A DNA stretch of 12,120 nt. Origin: GCA-001735895 sp964488685. GTDB taxonomy: Bacteria; Pseudomonadota; Gammaproteobacteria; GCA-001735895. The position numbers were made by a program, and so were the translations under genes. The stretch lies in NCBI GenBank assembly GCA_964488685.1, contig CAZAVY010000084.1, positions 1 to 12,120 on the forward strand. Direction: 5' to 3'. Numbering within the stretch: position 1 is the stretch's first letter; every line of letters begins with the position of its first letter. Positions 1 to 7,200 of this stretch are shown piece after piece. A model generated the notes under the pieces. That model had not been told where the DNA came from and did not search any database. It worked only from the letters and a program-made list of their open reading frames with translations.

Positions 1-125
1 GCCGGGTTGAATTCCGGAGCCGAAGCCGGAGCCGCAGCTTCAGTCGGGGTTTCGGTGGCGATTGAAATTGCTGAAGCACCGAGCAGGCTTGCTGCGATCG
101 CGCCGGTAATAGCTTTTTTGATCAT
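1..125 (-). CDS. Secreted protein, N-terminal fragment (runs off the window)
   Basis: Only the first 41 codons are visible, because the gene is cut by the left edge. The protein starts MIKKAITGAIAASLLGASA, a classic Sec signal peptide: two lysines, a hydrophobic alanine/leucine core, then small residues for signal peptidase I. An alanine/proline-rich stretch follows (TEAAAPASAPEFNPA) and probably forms a flexible linker at the start of the mature protein. The start is well supported: an AACGAGGATT ribosome-binding region lies just upstream of the ATG. The 232-nt gap to the HupE gene upstream on the same strand, AT-rich near this start, suggests its own promoter. The protein is therefore exported to the periplasm or outer membrane, but too little is present to name a family. 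Confidence 0.7.
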   Translation of the reverse strand, partial: MIKKAITGAIAASLLGASAISIATETPTEAAAPASAPEFNP

Positions 126-357
126 GACTTAATCCTCGTTCAAGTTAAAACTAGATTTAAAAATTAACCAAGGCGGATATTAAGGTAATTTAGCAAATAC
201 TTATATACTTATATTGGGTAGGGTAACCATCGTATCAGGGTATAAAACTCCTATTGAAAATTAGGTATAAACATCAATGGCTTAGATAGGCCAGCGGCAC
301 TAAGGGCTGGAATACCACGCAAGAATCCAGATGGGCGACCCCTTAATCTATTTTGTA

Positions 358-1554
358 TTAAATCGTTTTCAAGGGTTCGATCAATTGATAGTTGAACAGG
401 CGCTCGAATAACCAAACCGCCGCAACGGCAGCAGCCATCCCCGATCCGGCGCGGAGCAATCCCCAGCGATAAAATGTGCTGCCCCGAATCGTGTAGGCAA
501 GTGGAAGAAAAACCGCCACGATCGCAAGCTGGCCGAATTCTACACCCAGGTTAAATCCCAGTAGCGACAGCGCAAGTTGATTCGTTGGCAGCTCTAGATC
601 CTGTAACACCGTTGCGAATCCGAATCCATGAATCAGGCCGAAGCCGAACGCTACGACCCAGCGCGAGCCGCGAAATATCGGCACCAGGTTATTGAGCGCG
701 GTAACGATTACCGAAAACGCAATCATGCTCTCCACGAATCTTGACGGCAGGGTTAGAACCTGCAGGGATGCAAGCGCCAGTGTAATACTGTGCGCGAGCG
801 TAAATGCGGTGACGATTTTAAGCGTGTCCAGCAACGCGTCGGGTAGTTTGCCAACAGAATGCCAACGCCCGTTTTTCAGGAATAATACCGCCGGTAGCAG
901 CAGCGTAATCAAAAACAGGATGTGATCAAACCCGATCCAGATATGCCAGGCACCTTCGCGCAAAAAACTATACAGGGTAGCCCATGCGCTCCAGTCGTTA
1001 CGGTTCAACCTCAGTAGATGATCGGTATCGGAGAACACATGGCTGAAACTCTGATTGTTGTCGCGAAAATTCACCAACCCGCGGTGGGTGGGGTCGAGGT
1101 CGAAAAACAGGCGGTAGTCCAGTTCAAATACCTCACTGCCGGGACAGCGTGCGGAAATCAGTAACGACGCGTAACTGCCGTCATCGAGGCGGCGGGTCTC
1201 GAAGTTGTCGAAGGACGTATCGCAGGCGATTCCGGCCGCGGTAAACTGTAATCTGCTGAGGGCATAAGCACCGATCTTCCGAGCCTGATCATTAACCTCG
1301 CCCCGGGTCAATCGACCATTCTGATCACTGTCGAGGCCCATCGCGAATTCCAGGTCGCGCAGCGCGATGTCCCATCGTAGCTGCCACGAGTCAGCAATTC
1401 GTTCGATGTTGAGAAAGCTGTCGCTCGGTTTATGTGCGAGTACGGTCGGGTTGTAGGTTAGTAAAATCAACAGCAGCAAAAAAGATTTCGTGAACACTGG
1501 TTTAAAACAAGCCAGGCAAAAATTCAACGGGGACAATTTCCTGAAACCTTTCAT
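358..1554 (-). CDS. HupE/UreJ_2 family membrane protein with periplasmic EF-hand-like loop
   Basis: This is a 398-residue protein with two parts. Residues 23-40 form a signal peptide or first membrane segment ending TVLA-H. A soluble, probably periplasmic domain covers about 41-195. Residues 75-86 fit a canonical EF-hand calcium loop (D75-x-D77-x-N79-G80-x-L82-x3-E86). From about 204 the HupE/UreJ membrane domain begins with HIWIGFDHILFLITLLLP, and later carries LAHSITL (H255), GLIHGFGFA (H309) and NLGVEFGQ (E339), with about six helices in all. Family members include nickel/cobalt permeases and hydrogenase/urease accessory proteins. This two-part form is usually uncharacterised, so metal transport is inference. 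The start has a strong GGAAGGAAAGG site, and its ATG overlaps the TGA of the TPR gene by 4 nt, so translation is probably coupled. It is the last gene of the DUF4331 operon. No hydrogenase or urease gene is nearby. Confidence 0.88.
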   Translation of the reverse strand: MKGFRKLSPLNFCLACFKPVFTKSFLLLLILLTYNPTVLAHKPSDSFLNIERIADSWQLRWDIALRDLEFAMGLDSDQNGRLTRGEVNDQARKIGAYALSRLQFTAAGIACDTSFDNFETRRLDDGSYASLLISARCPGSEVFELDYRLFFDLDPTHRGLVNFRDNNQSFSHVFSDTDHLLRLNRNDWSAWATLYSFLREGAWHIWIGFDHILFLITLLLPAVLFLKNGRWHSVGKLPDALLDTLKIVTAFTLAHSITLALASLQVLTLPSRFVESMIAFSVIVTALNNLVPIFRGSRWVVAFGFGLIHGFGFATVLQDLELPTNQLALSLLGFNLGVEFGQLAIVAVFLPLAYTIRGSTFYRWGLLRAGSGMAAAVAAVWLFERLFNYQLIEPLKTI

Positions 1555-2808
1555 GGCCTTTCCTTCCGGTAGTTTTCAAATAGCGCCGCAACCTGCGGTA
1601 GCACGGCATTCTGGCTGGACATCCAACCCCGGATTTCATTCAGCGCGGACTGATCCTCGTTGGCCAAGGCGGCGGCGGCGAACAATTCGGTGTCTCTGTC
1701 CTCTTTGCTTTGCAGCCAGTTGGACCGTGCCAGCGGCAGTGCCTTTCGCGGTAATTTCTCGATCTCAAGCGCGTAACGCGCGGCGAGGTAGTAGTGGTTT
1801 GTAGAACCGCGCAAGCTCGCGTTTCGCAACCGGGTTTCAATCAGGCCTGTGTAATTTCGAAGTAGTTTTTTATCCTCGATATGATGGGCCGCGATCGCCG
1901 CGTGCAGTAGCAAGCTATCGTCGTGNNNNNNNNNNNNNNNNNNNNNNNNNNNNNGTGAGCACTTTTTGAGCCTGTCCCCGGCGCAGTAAAAACTGGCTGT
2001 AAACCCGCAACAGATACGCACCGCGTAGCGGTTCTTTCAAGGCCAGTTTGTAGTAGCGCTCGGCCTGTTCAAATCGACTGTCGCGCTCGGCAATTTCCCC
2101 TCGCAGTGTCAGCGCCCACTGGCGGGTGGCGACAGATTCATGGGCCAACTGAGGCTCTATTCGCGTCATCAATGCTTGCGCGTTCGCCGCACGCCCGGTT
2201 AACGACAGAATCGATCCGGTGCATGCGATTGAGTGAATTGGGGCGTAACGCGACAGACGCAGGCAATCCGACATCGCCTTACGGTAGTTACCCAGCACTT
2301 GATGCACAGTAGCGCGGGTGAGTAATGCCTGCGGGTCCTGCGGATCGCGTTGCAACAGGGCGTTAAGATCGGCGATGGCGGGTTTGAAGCGATGCTGCGC
2401 TTGCAACAAAATGGCTCGCAAGCGTTGAATTGTTTGTGGAGGTCTAGCTTCTTCCCACCACGGACCCAGCAGGTGTTGGGCATAACCCAGGTAACGTGGG
2501 TCGGACTCGCTACGGGATCGCTCGATGTACAACTGGGCCAGTGCCGCAACCGAAACGATATCACCAGGAGACTCCCCCACCCTGCGCTTCAGCTGCCGCT
2601 CGCGCACCGATTCCCTGGCGGAGAGCGTGGGTAGGACCAGAAGCACCTCGTCGTCTCCACCACTGTCGGTAGCGTTGGTGAATGGCTCGCTAGTCAACCA
2701 GCCGAGCAGCCCGACAGTCGCTGCTATAAAAGCCAGCGCGATCCAGAAGCGGGGGGAGCGAAAATTCTCCCCCCGGTTTCCGGGCGCGACATTATCGACC
2801 TCTTCCAT
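1551..2808 (-). CDS. Membrane-anchored TPR-repeat protein, interrupted by an assembly gap
   Basis: The chosen start (MEEVDNVAPGN) lies 28 nt after the lipoprotein stop, with AAGGG upstream. The open frame runs further upstream, but there it overlaps the lipoprotein gene and loses protein-like composition. Basic residues 12-20 precede one membrane helix (FWIALAFIAATVGLLGWL, about 21-38), which predicts a cytoplasmic N-terminus and a periplasmic bulk. Residues about 80 onward are helical repeats of TPR type, for example AIADLNALLQRDPQDPQALL and FEQAERYYKLALKEP. After the 29-N gap the same kind of helical sequence continues in another frame to the stop at 1551, ending ALFENYRKERP. If the gene is intact, the true number of missing bases must be 3n+1, not 29. 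The TPR part probably scaffolds the neighbouring exported proteins, but no partner is shown by the sequence. Confidence 0.82.
1926..1954. other. Assembly gap (29 N) inside the TPR gene
   Basis: There are 29 undetermined bases. The reading frame before the gap (minus strand) and the frame after it differ, although both sides look like one continuous helical-repeat protein. The gap length is therefore probably an estimate. TPR-coding DNA is repetitive, which may explain why the assembly failed here. Confidence 0.98.
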
Positions 2809-2836
2809 GACAGCGGCACCCTTGGCGAAAACTGCT

Positions 2837-3115
2837 TTAGCGGTTTTTAGCGCGGTCGAAAACATCGCCGATGGTGTCGCCCGGATTGACCGAAACCGGT
2901 TCGGCGTTTTCACCGCCGAAGATATTGTCGATATCGGTACCGAGTGTAGCCGCGTCTGCAATAGCCGATGCATCACCGCCTGGATCGGCCGAGAATATCC
3001 TTTCGGCCGAATTGACCTGCTGCGGTGGTGAATCAGAGCGCGAACTGCTGCTACCGCACCCGGAGAGCACAAAAAACGCTGCGCCTGCAAGGATTAATAC
3101 ATGTTGATATTTCAT
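2837..3115 (-). CDS. Small acidic lipoprotein, unknown function
   Basis: This 92-residue protein starts MKYQHVLILAGAAFFVLSGC and has a clear lipobox, L17-S18-G19-C20. It should be cleaved before C20, lipidated, and sorted to the outer membrane, since no aspartate follows the cysteine. The mature part is serine-rich at first (GSSSSRSDSPPQQ), then acidic and low in hydrophobics, probably largely disordered, ending GDTIGDVFDRAKNR. The start has an excellent AGGAG site 8 nt upstream. It lies 24 nt after the DUF4331 stop and 28 nt before the TPR start, so it is the second gene of the operon. I recognise no family. It may tether or escort the secreted DUF4331 protein, but that is only suggested by position. 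Confidence 0.8.
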   Translation of the reverse strand: MKYQHVLILAGAAFFVLSGCGSSSSRSDSPPQQVNSAERIFSADPGGDASAIADAATLGTDIDNIFGGENAEPVSVNPGDTIGDVFDRAKNR

Positions 3116-3139
3116 CGTTATTCTCCTGTCAGAACGAAC

Positions 3140-4723
3140 CTATGATCCGGGCGAACCGGGCAACGGTGTGGTCAGGTAAGGGAAGGCATCGTCGAAACGA
3201 GCTGCATTCTGCGGTGATCCGTCGGTGAAGGGCATAGTCCCGACCGAGGCGTCTGCGGGTGCGCAGAGGCCGAGATTATCGCCAGCATCCCCGGCCGTTC
3301 CGCTGCCGTCGAGGTCGACCAGAATCGGGTGGCAGAGAGCACCCATCAATACGCGTAGTGCGATGTCGGTAATGTCATCGCCCACCCTGCGACCGTTCGG
3401 AAATCCAGCCAGGTCACCTCCGGCTACGCCAAGATTAACCTGACTCGCGCGTGGCGTTGCCGCGATCCCGGTATTCAGTCGCAGCATTTCGGAAGGAGTG
3501 ACTGTCGCGAGCTGATTCACACCTGCCACACCGGTCAAAAACGCGGCCACCAGATCATTTCGCGGCAGGTTTGTCGGTGCGATATTACCCGGGGCCCCAA
3601 GCGGTCCGCGAAACAGGATATCCAGTATTGCCGGCAACGTCGGGTTGGTCACGTAGGTTGCGAATTGTCCATCGTCCATGGGTTCGCTGGCATTGAAGCG
3701 ATCCTTGTCGGGCAATCCGATAACCACCTCGTTCACCAACGGCGCACCAAGGCGCGAAACCTGGGTAAACGGTCCACCCACGACTTCGGGCTGGTCAAAG
3801 CTCGCCGTCGGATTGAGAATTTTCACCTGACGCATGCTCGAAGAGGTCCAGCTACCGATAACGCCGTTTCCGGCACCGGTCAGGCAGTCCTTGTGCACTT
3901 CCAGCGCGATCGTGGTGATGTTCAGATCGTCGAGTTGATTTCGCGCAGGATCGTCCGGCAATGCACCGGTGAGCGGTACAAAGTTAACCAGATCGAAGAC
4001 CTCACCGAGCGCTAGTGAAAACGAATCCTTTCGCTGGCCGACAAAGACGCGGCCACTCTGGGCACCCGATGAGCAGCCGGCATAGGTCACGTTGTGGAAC
4101 ACCTCACCGGAATTGGTCAGACTCTTGGCGTAGCCGTCATAGTCGGGCAGTGATTTGGCGCCGACATTGTCGTAGGGTTTGGCAAATGATGTCGCGCCGG
4201 ACACGGCGTCGGTGACGTCGCTGCCAGTCCCCGTGCGGCGATCGCCGGATACCATCTTGACTGTGAAGGACTCGTTGAAGTTGAGCACAGCGCTGTTATC
4301 ACCGGCACCGAGAGCGCCGATATTTTGCTGCGGTACCGCGACGATTTCGCCACCAATATCCAGCGCCAATCCGTTACCGCCGGCGCCGAGAGTATTGCTG
4401 AATCGAAACTGGAAAGTAATGTTTTCGACCGCGTCGCCATCGTTGTCCACGTGGATTTCATAGACGGCGTTGGGATCCATACTGAAATAGCTGGGTCCAC
4501 CGAACGGGGACTGCAACGGCCAGTAGTTAGCGACAAAGGTGACATAGTCATCGCGTCCCGGCTCATAGCTGTTAAACAAATAGTAGTCCGTAGCATCAAC
4601 CTTCGGATACCCCTTGATAAAAGGCGCCTCCGCATGGCTGGAAGCTTGCACCCCGGATCCACTGAGGGTGTAGAAAACCGCGGCAGACAAAAGGGCTGAG
4701 CGGACGGTGGTAAAACTCTTCAT
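3140..4723 (-). CDS. DUF4331 family secreted protein
   Basis: This is a 527-residue exported protein. Residues 1-27 are a signal peptide with a VQA-S cleavage site. The mature N-terminus SSHAEAPFIKG followed by DATDYYLF is the hallmark of the DUF4331 family, and the C-terminal DAFPYLTTPLPGSPGS also matches family style. Acidic stretches rich in Asp/Asn/Gly at about residues 92-97 (DNDGDA) and near the C-terminus (VDLDGSGTAGDAGDN) look like possible calcium-binding turns. The family has no established function known to me, and members are exported and often large. The start has GGAG 8 nt upstream. It is the first gene of a four-gene operon and is transcribed away from the ECF sigma/cupin pair, the arrangement expected of a sigma-factor target. 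The region encodes a long overlapping frame on the same strand (about 4117-4662), which is a shadow. Confidence 0.92.
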   Translation of the reverse strand: MKSFTTVRSALLSAAVFYTLSGSGVQASSHAEAPFIKGYPKVDATDYYLFNSYEPGRDDYVTFVANYWPLQSPFGGPSYFSMDPNAVYEIHVDNDGDAVENITFQFRFSNTLGAGGNGLALDIGGEIVAVPQQNIGALGAGDNSAVLNFNESFTVKMVSGDRRTGTGSDVTDAVSGATSFAKPYDNVGAKSLPDYDGYAKSLTNSGEVFHNVTYAGCSSGAQSGRVFVGQRKDSFSLALGEVFDLVNFVPLTGALPDDPARNQLDDLNITTIALEVHKDCLTGAGNGVIGSWTSSSMRQVKILNPTASFDQPEVVGGPFTQVSRLGAPLVNEVVIGLPDKDRFNASEPMDDGQFATYVTNPTLPAILDILFRGPLGAPGNIAPTNLPRNDLVAAFLTGVAGVNQLATVTPSEMLRLNTGIAATPRASQVNLGVAGGDLAGFPNGRRVGDDITDIALRVLMGALCHPILVDLDGSGTAGDAGDNLGLCAPADASVGTMPFTDGSPQNAARFDDAFPYLTTPLPGSPGS

Positions 4724-4882
4724 GCGTTTACTCCAAATAGTTAATCGGTGTCACAAGCTGTCAATCAAACGGATTTGGCGCTGTGTGTAATGGCTATACG
4801 CGCCAAACATCGATTTGGATGCAGCGTATAAGAAATTTTTTCCGATTGAACTTTGCCACCGGTCGATGGTCTCAGGGCTTCT
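4724..4882. promoter_or_regulatory. Divergent intergenic control region between DUF4331 operon and ECF sigma gene
   Basis: These 159 nt must hold the promoters of both divergent units. On the minus strand a perfect TTGACA lies at 4759-4764, but the matching -10 (around 4736-4742) is poor. That would suit either a weak housekeeping promoter or an ECF-type one. On the plus strand GTATAAGA at 4826-4833 is the best -10-like element for the sigma gene. TTTGG/CCAAA motifs recur through the region: 4767-4778, 4774-4781, 4800-4807 and 4803-4818. I could not find the TGATCC-type -35 known for RpoE/ChrR promoters of Rhodobacter. Confidence 0.45.
4774..4807. repeat. Perfect inverted repeat TTTGGCGC / GCGCCAAA (possible operator)
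   Basis: TTTGGCGC at 4774-4781 is mirrored by GCGCCAAA at 4800-4807, separated by 18 nt. Each arm is also part of a smaller local palindrome: CAAA-CGGA-TTTG at 4767-4778 and CCAAA-CATCGA-TTTGG at 4803-4818. The 26-nt arm spacing is close to two and a half helical turns. The location between divergent promoters fits a regulator binding site. An alternative is an RNA hairpin in a 5' leader. Confidence 0.4.
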
Positions 4883-5485
4883 ATGGAGGTAGAAAGCAAA
4901 ATAACAAACCAGCCTGCAAAGGCGACGGGCTACGACGTCGGGGAAACGCTCGGTGATCTCATCATACAGTTATCCAAAGGTAACGATGCGGCGCTGGCAA
5001 GCTTGTACGATCAAACCATCGGTAAGGTTTTCAGCCTCGCGCTGGCGATTACCAAATCCCGCGAAGATGCCGAAGAGGTCGCCTGTGATGTCTACACACA
5101 AGTGTGGGTCAAGTCGCGTGACTTCAGCGAAGAGCGAGGCAGCGCAATGGCCTGGTTGATGACAATTTGCCGTTCGCGATCGCTCGACATGCTGCGCAGC
5201 AACCAGGCAGGCCCGGCCATCAGCAACCAGGAATCATCGCAAGCGGAACAAACCGAGGTGTTAAACCCTGAAGTATCACTCTCCCGGTTCCAGCAAAACG
5301 CCTGGGTCACGCGCGCGCTGGGGACGCTTTCCGGTGTTCAGCAACAAGCGGTAATGCTCGCTTATTTTCGCGGCTCGAGCCACGGTGATGTCGCCGCCAT
5401 CCTGGGTCTGCCGCTCGGAACGGTCAAATCACACCTGCGGCGCGCTTTGCAATCTCTTCACAATGCGCTAGATTTGAACACATGA
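4883..5485 (+). CDS. ECF-type RNA polymerase sigma factor (RpoE/ECF11-like)
   Basis: This 200-residue sigma-70 family protein of the extracytoplasmic-function class redirects RNA polymerase to its own promoters. Region 2 spans about 36-107 (ASLYDQTIGKVFSLAL, then SREDAEEVACDVYTQVWVKS and AWLMTICRSRSLDMLRS). Region 4 spans about 143-195, with the helix-turn-helix at SSHGDVAAILGLPLGTVKSH. There is no region 1.1 or 3, as expected. I chose the ATG at 4883 because CAGGG lies 6 nt upstream. A TTG at 4853 would add ten residues but has no ribosome-binding site. The stop overlaps the cupin start (ATGA at 5482-5485), so the two proteins are made together, typical of a sigma/anti-sigma pair. ECF factors usually autoregulate and also drive a nearby target. 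The divergent DUF4331 operon is the obvious candidate. Confidence 0.93.
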   Translation: MEVESKITNQPAKATGYDVGETLGDLIIQLSKGNDAALASLYDQTIGKVFSLALAITKSREDAEEVACDVYTQVWVKSRDFSEERGSAMAWLMTICRSRSLDMLRSNQAGPAISNQESSQAEQTEVLNPEVSLSRFQQNAWVTRALGTLSGVQQQAVMLAYFRGSSHGDVAAILGLPLGTVKSHLRRALQSLHNALDLNT

Positions 5486-5967
5486 GTACCACTGAACACG
5501 ACAACGATTCAATCGATGCAGCGCTGACAATGGCCATAGGCGAGGCAATCGAGCCCTACGAATTGAGCCAGCAGCAGCGTGCCTCGATGAAGTCAAGGAT
5601 CATGCGTCGAATTCAGGAACCCGCACCGGAGGGCACCTCGACGGTGCGTTATTCCGAGGGTGAGTGGTTCTATCTCACGCCCATGATCGAAAAGAAAGTT
5701 CTCTACTTTGACCAGCAGACCCGTCGCGAAACCAGCCTCTGGCGCCTGCAACCGGGAGCGGAATTTGCAACCCATGCCCACAGCGGGGTCGAGGAGTGTA
5801 CGGTTCTCGAAGGTGATGTGACTTTCGGCAGCCACCTGCTGCGAAAGGGCGATTTTCACATCGCTGATTCAGGGTCCGAGCACCCGCCCGCCAGTTCGCG
5901 ACTAGGCGCATTGTTGCTGATTAGCGCAGCCGAAGCCGATACGGTCGGTGCAACCGAAACGCCTTGA
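5482..5967 (+). CDS. ChrR-like cupin protein, probable anti-sigma factor without zinc anti-sigma motif
   Basis: This 161-residue protein has a C-terminal cupin domain like that of ChrR, the anti-sigma partner of RpoE. The metal ligands are present: H98 and H100 (ATHAHSGVEE), E104, and H134 (GSEHPP). The sequence before them (WFYLTPMIEKKVLYFD, then TSLWRLQPGAEF) also fits ChrR-like cupins. The first about 50 residues are short and predicted helical (AALTMAIGEAIEPYEL, then MKSRIMRRI). They have no HxxxCxxC zinc-binding motif, and the whole protein has a single cysteine (C106). ChrR of Rhodobacter is longer (about 213 residues) and has a zinc-binding N-terminal domain. How this protein would hold the sigma factor is therefore unclear. 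Its start overlaps the sigma stop and has no good ribosome-binding site, so it depends on coupling. Confidence 0.85.
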   Translation: MSTTEHDNDSIDAALTMAIGEAIEPYELSQQQRASMKSRIMRRIQEPAPEGTSTVRYSEGEWFYLTPMIEKKVLYFDQQTRRETSLWRLQPGAEFATHAHSGVEECTVLEGDVTFGSHLLRKGDFHIADSGSEHPPASSRLGALLLISAAEADTVGATETP

Positions 5968-5988
5968 AATCCTGTTAATTGGAACCAA

Positions 5989-6114
5989 TCATGATGAATG
6001 ATCAGGGTTATAGCCGCTTTCTTTGTGCTCGGTTAGATTCAGACCCACTGTTTCATCTTCCTCGTTGGCGCGCAGATAATCTCGAAACACTGAATTAGCA
6101 ACGAGAGCCTGTTC
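5989..6114 (-). pseudogene. Possible GrpB-like (UPF0157) C-terminal remnant
   Basis: Between the cupin gene and the GlxA gene, a minus-strand reading frame bounded by TAA at 6115-6117 and TGA at 5989-5991 encodes EQALVANSVFRDYLRANEED. The core FRDYLRAN (6064-6087) closely resembles the FRDYLRAHPE motif near the C-terminus of GrpB/UPF0157 nucleotidyltransferase-like proteins. No start codon or upstream domain is visible in frame, and the residues after the motif do not look like the usual C-terminal helix. I read it as a degraded tail. The match rests on a short motif, so chance similarity is possible. Confidence 0.35.
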
Positions 6115-6184
6115 TTACTGCACACCAGATCGCCATAAAAAGGCGCCAACCGGGTGCATTGTGTCTGCTCCCAATCGCTCGATG

Positions 6185-7135
6185 TTAAAAGCCGGAAAAA
6201 TCTTTGCGGTGACGGCTGGGGGAGGTCTTCAGGTATTTACGGAAATTGTGTCTCAGGGTCATTGCTGTTTCGAAACCGGAATTGTAGGCAATCATATCGA
6301 TATTCTGGGTCGTCATTTCCAAAAGTGATTTTGCCCGTATTAGTCGTTGGCTAATGAGCCATTCTTTAGGGCTCATATCCAGAGTTCTCCTGAATTGGCG
6401 GTCAAATGTTCGCCGAGTCATATTGGCTTTACTCGCCAGCGTTTCGATATCGATACTATTGGCAATATTATTCAGCGCCCAGTCGAGAGTTGCGGAAAAA
6501 CAGGCTGCGTCTCTGGCAACAGGGAACTCGACATATTGTGATTGGCCCCCACTTCTATGAGCGGCCAGCACAAGTCTTCGGGCAACCTGATTGGCAACTA
6601 TATAACCGAAATCGTCTCTAATAACTTCGATACCGAGATCGATCGCAGCGGAACTCCCGGCAGAACAACCGATAGCATCCTGGTACAGGTATAGAACATC
6701 GTCGACATATAAAGTCTGTATGAATCTTTTTTTAAACTGCTCCGCATATCGCCAATGAGTGGTAGCCTTTTTCCCATCCAGTAATCCTATTTCACCCAGT
6801 AAAAAAGCGCCTGAACAGAAAGAAATAATTTTGCCGCCTCGTTTATGAAGGCTTAGGACCGCTCTGGATATCCTTGATGATACTTTTTGATCAATCGGCC
6901 AGCTCGGTATTACCAGCATGTCATAACGTTTCAGGTTATCGACTTTGGTCGTGCTTATACCAATGCCGCCTGTCGCTTTTTGCGGCTCGTCCGAGAATCT
7001 AACCACATCGGTTTGGTACCAATGTTCAAACTCGGGTCTCGGCAAGGCAAAAAGTTCAACGGCACAACCCAATTCGAAAAGCGCAATATGGGTTGTCGTT
7101 AAAATTGCAACTCTCGGTTGAATTGCCTGACTCAC
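6185..7135 (-). CDS. GlxA family transcriptional regulator (DJ-1/PfpI + AraC HTH), FtrA-like
   Basis: This is a 316-residue regulator. Residues 8-175 form a DJ-1/PfpI (class I glutamine amidotransferase-like) sensor domain, with the cysteine elbow at SFCSGAFLLGEIGLLDG (C107) and CSAGSSAAIDLG at 157-168. Residues about 215-312 form the AraC-type double helix-turn-helix, with helices around DIETLASKANMTRRTFDRQF and IDMIAYNSGFETAMTLRHNF. The N-terminal ELGCAVELFALPRPEFEHWY is characteristic of the FtrA branch. The start is GTG: an upstream ATG in the same frame is followed by TAG, so GTG is the first usable codon. No strong ribosome-binding site is seen. Members typically act on small-molecule catabolic genes. 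Here the nearest divergent gene is the NTF2-like gene at 7526. Confidence 0.92.
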   Translation of the reverse strand: MSQAIQPRVAILTTTHIALFELGCAVELFALPRPEFEHWYQTDVVRFSDEPQKATGGIGISTTKVDNLKRYDMLVIPSWPIDQKVSSRISRAVLSLHKRGGKIISFCSGAFLLGEIGLLDGKKATTHWRYAEQFKKRFIQTLYVDDVLYLYQDAIGCSAGSSAAIDLGIEVIRDDFGYIVANQVARRLVLAAHRSGGQSQYVEFPVARDAACFSATLDWALNNIANSIDIETLASKANMTRRTFDRQFRRTLDMSPKEWLISQRLIRAKSLLEMTTQNIDMIAYNSGFETAMTLRHNFRKYLKTSPSRHRKDFSGF

Positions 7136-7200
7136 TGGCTAATTGGAATGCATAGAACTATTTAACCCGCCTGTTTTTTAAATGAGTAGCGGTAGTAGAT

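Noticed and set aside
307..330. CTGGA...TCCAG inverted repeat downstream of the HupE gene, considered as a terminator
   Set aside because: The stem is only 5 bp with a long loop, and no U-tract follows on the minus strand.
2525..3031. 168-residue plus-strand frame opposite the TPR and lipoprotein genes
   Set aside because: It is antisense to two well-supported genes. The product is a serine/alanine-rich shadow with no motif.
1915..3090. Long N-terminal extension of the TPR protein to 3090
   Set aside because: The extra 94 residues are arginine/serine-rich noise overlapping the lipoprotein gene, and the start at 2808 gives a normal cytoplasmic-tail-plus-helix start.
4117..4662. 181-residue minus-strand frame inside the DUF4331 gene
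   Set aside because: It lies wholly within a well-supported gene on the same strand in another frame and has a low-complexity, serine/arginine/threonine-rich product without family features.
5977..5988. ATTGGAACCAAT palindrome after the cupin gene, considered as a terminator
   Set aside because: The stem is 5 bp, the loop is too short, and no T-run follows, so it is probably chance.
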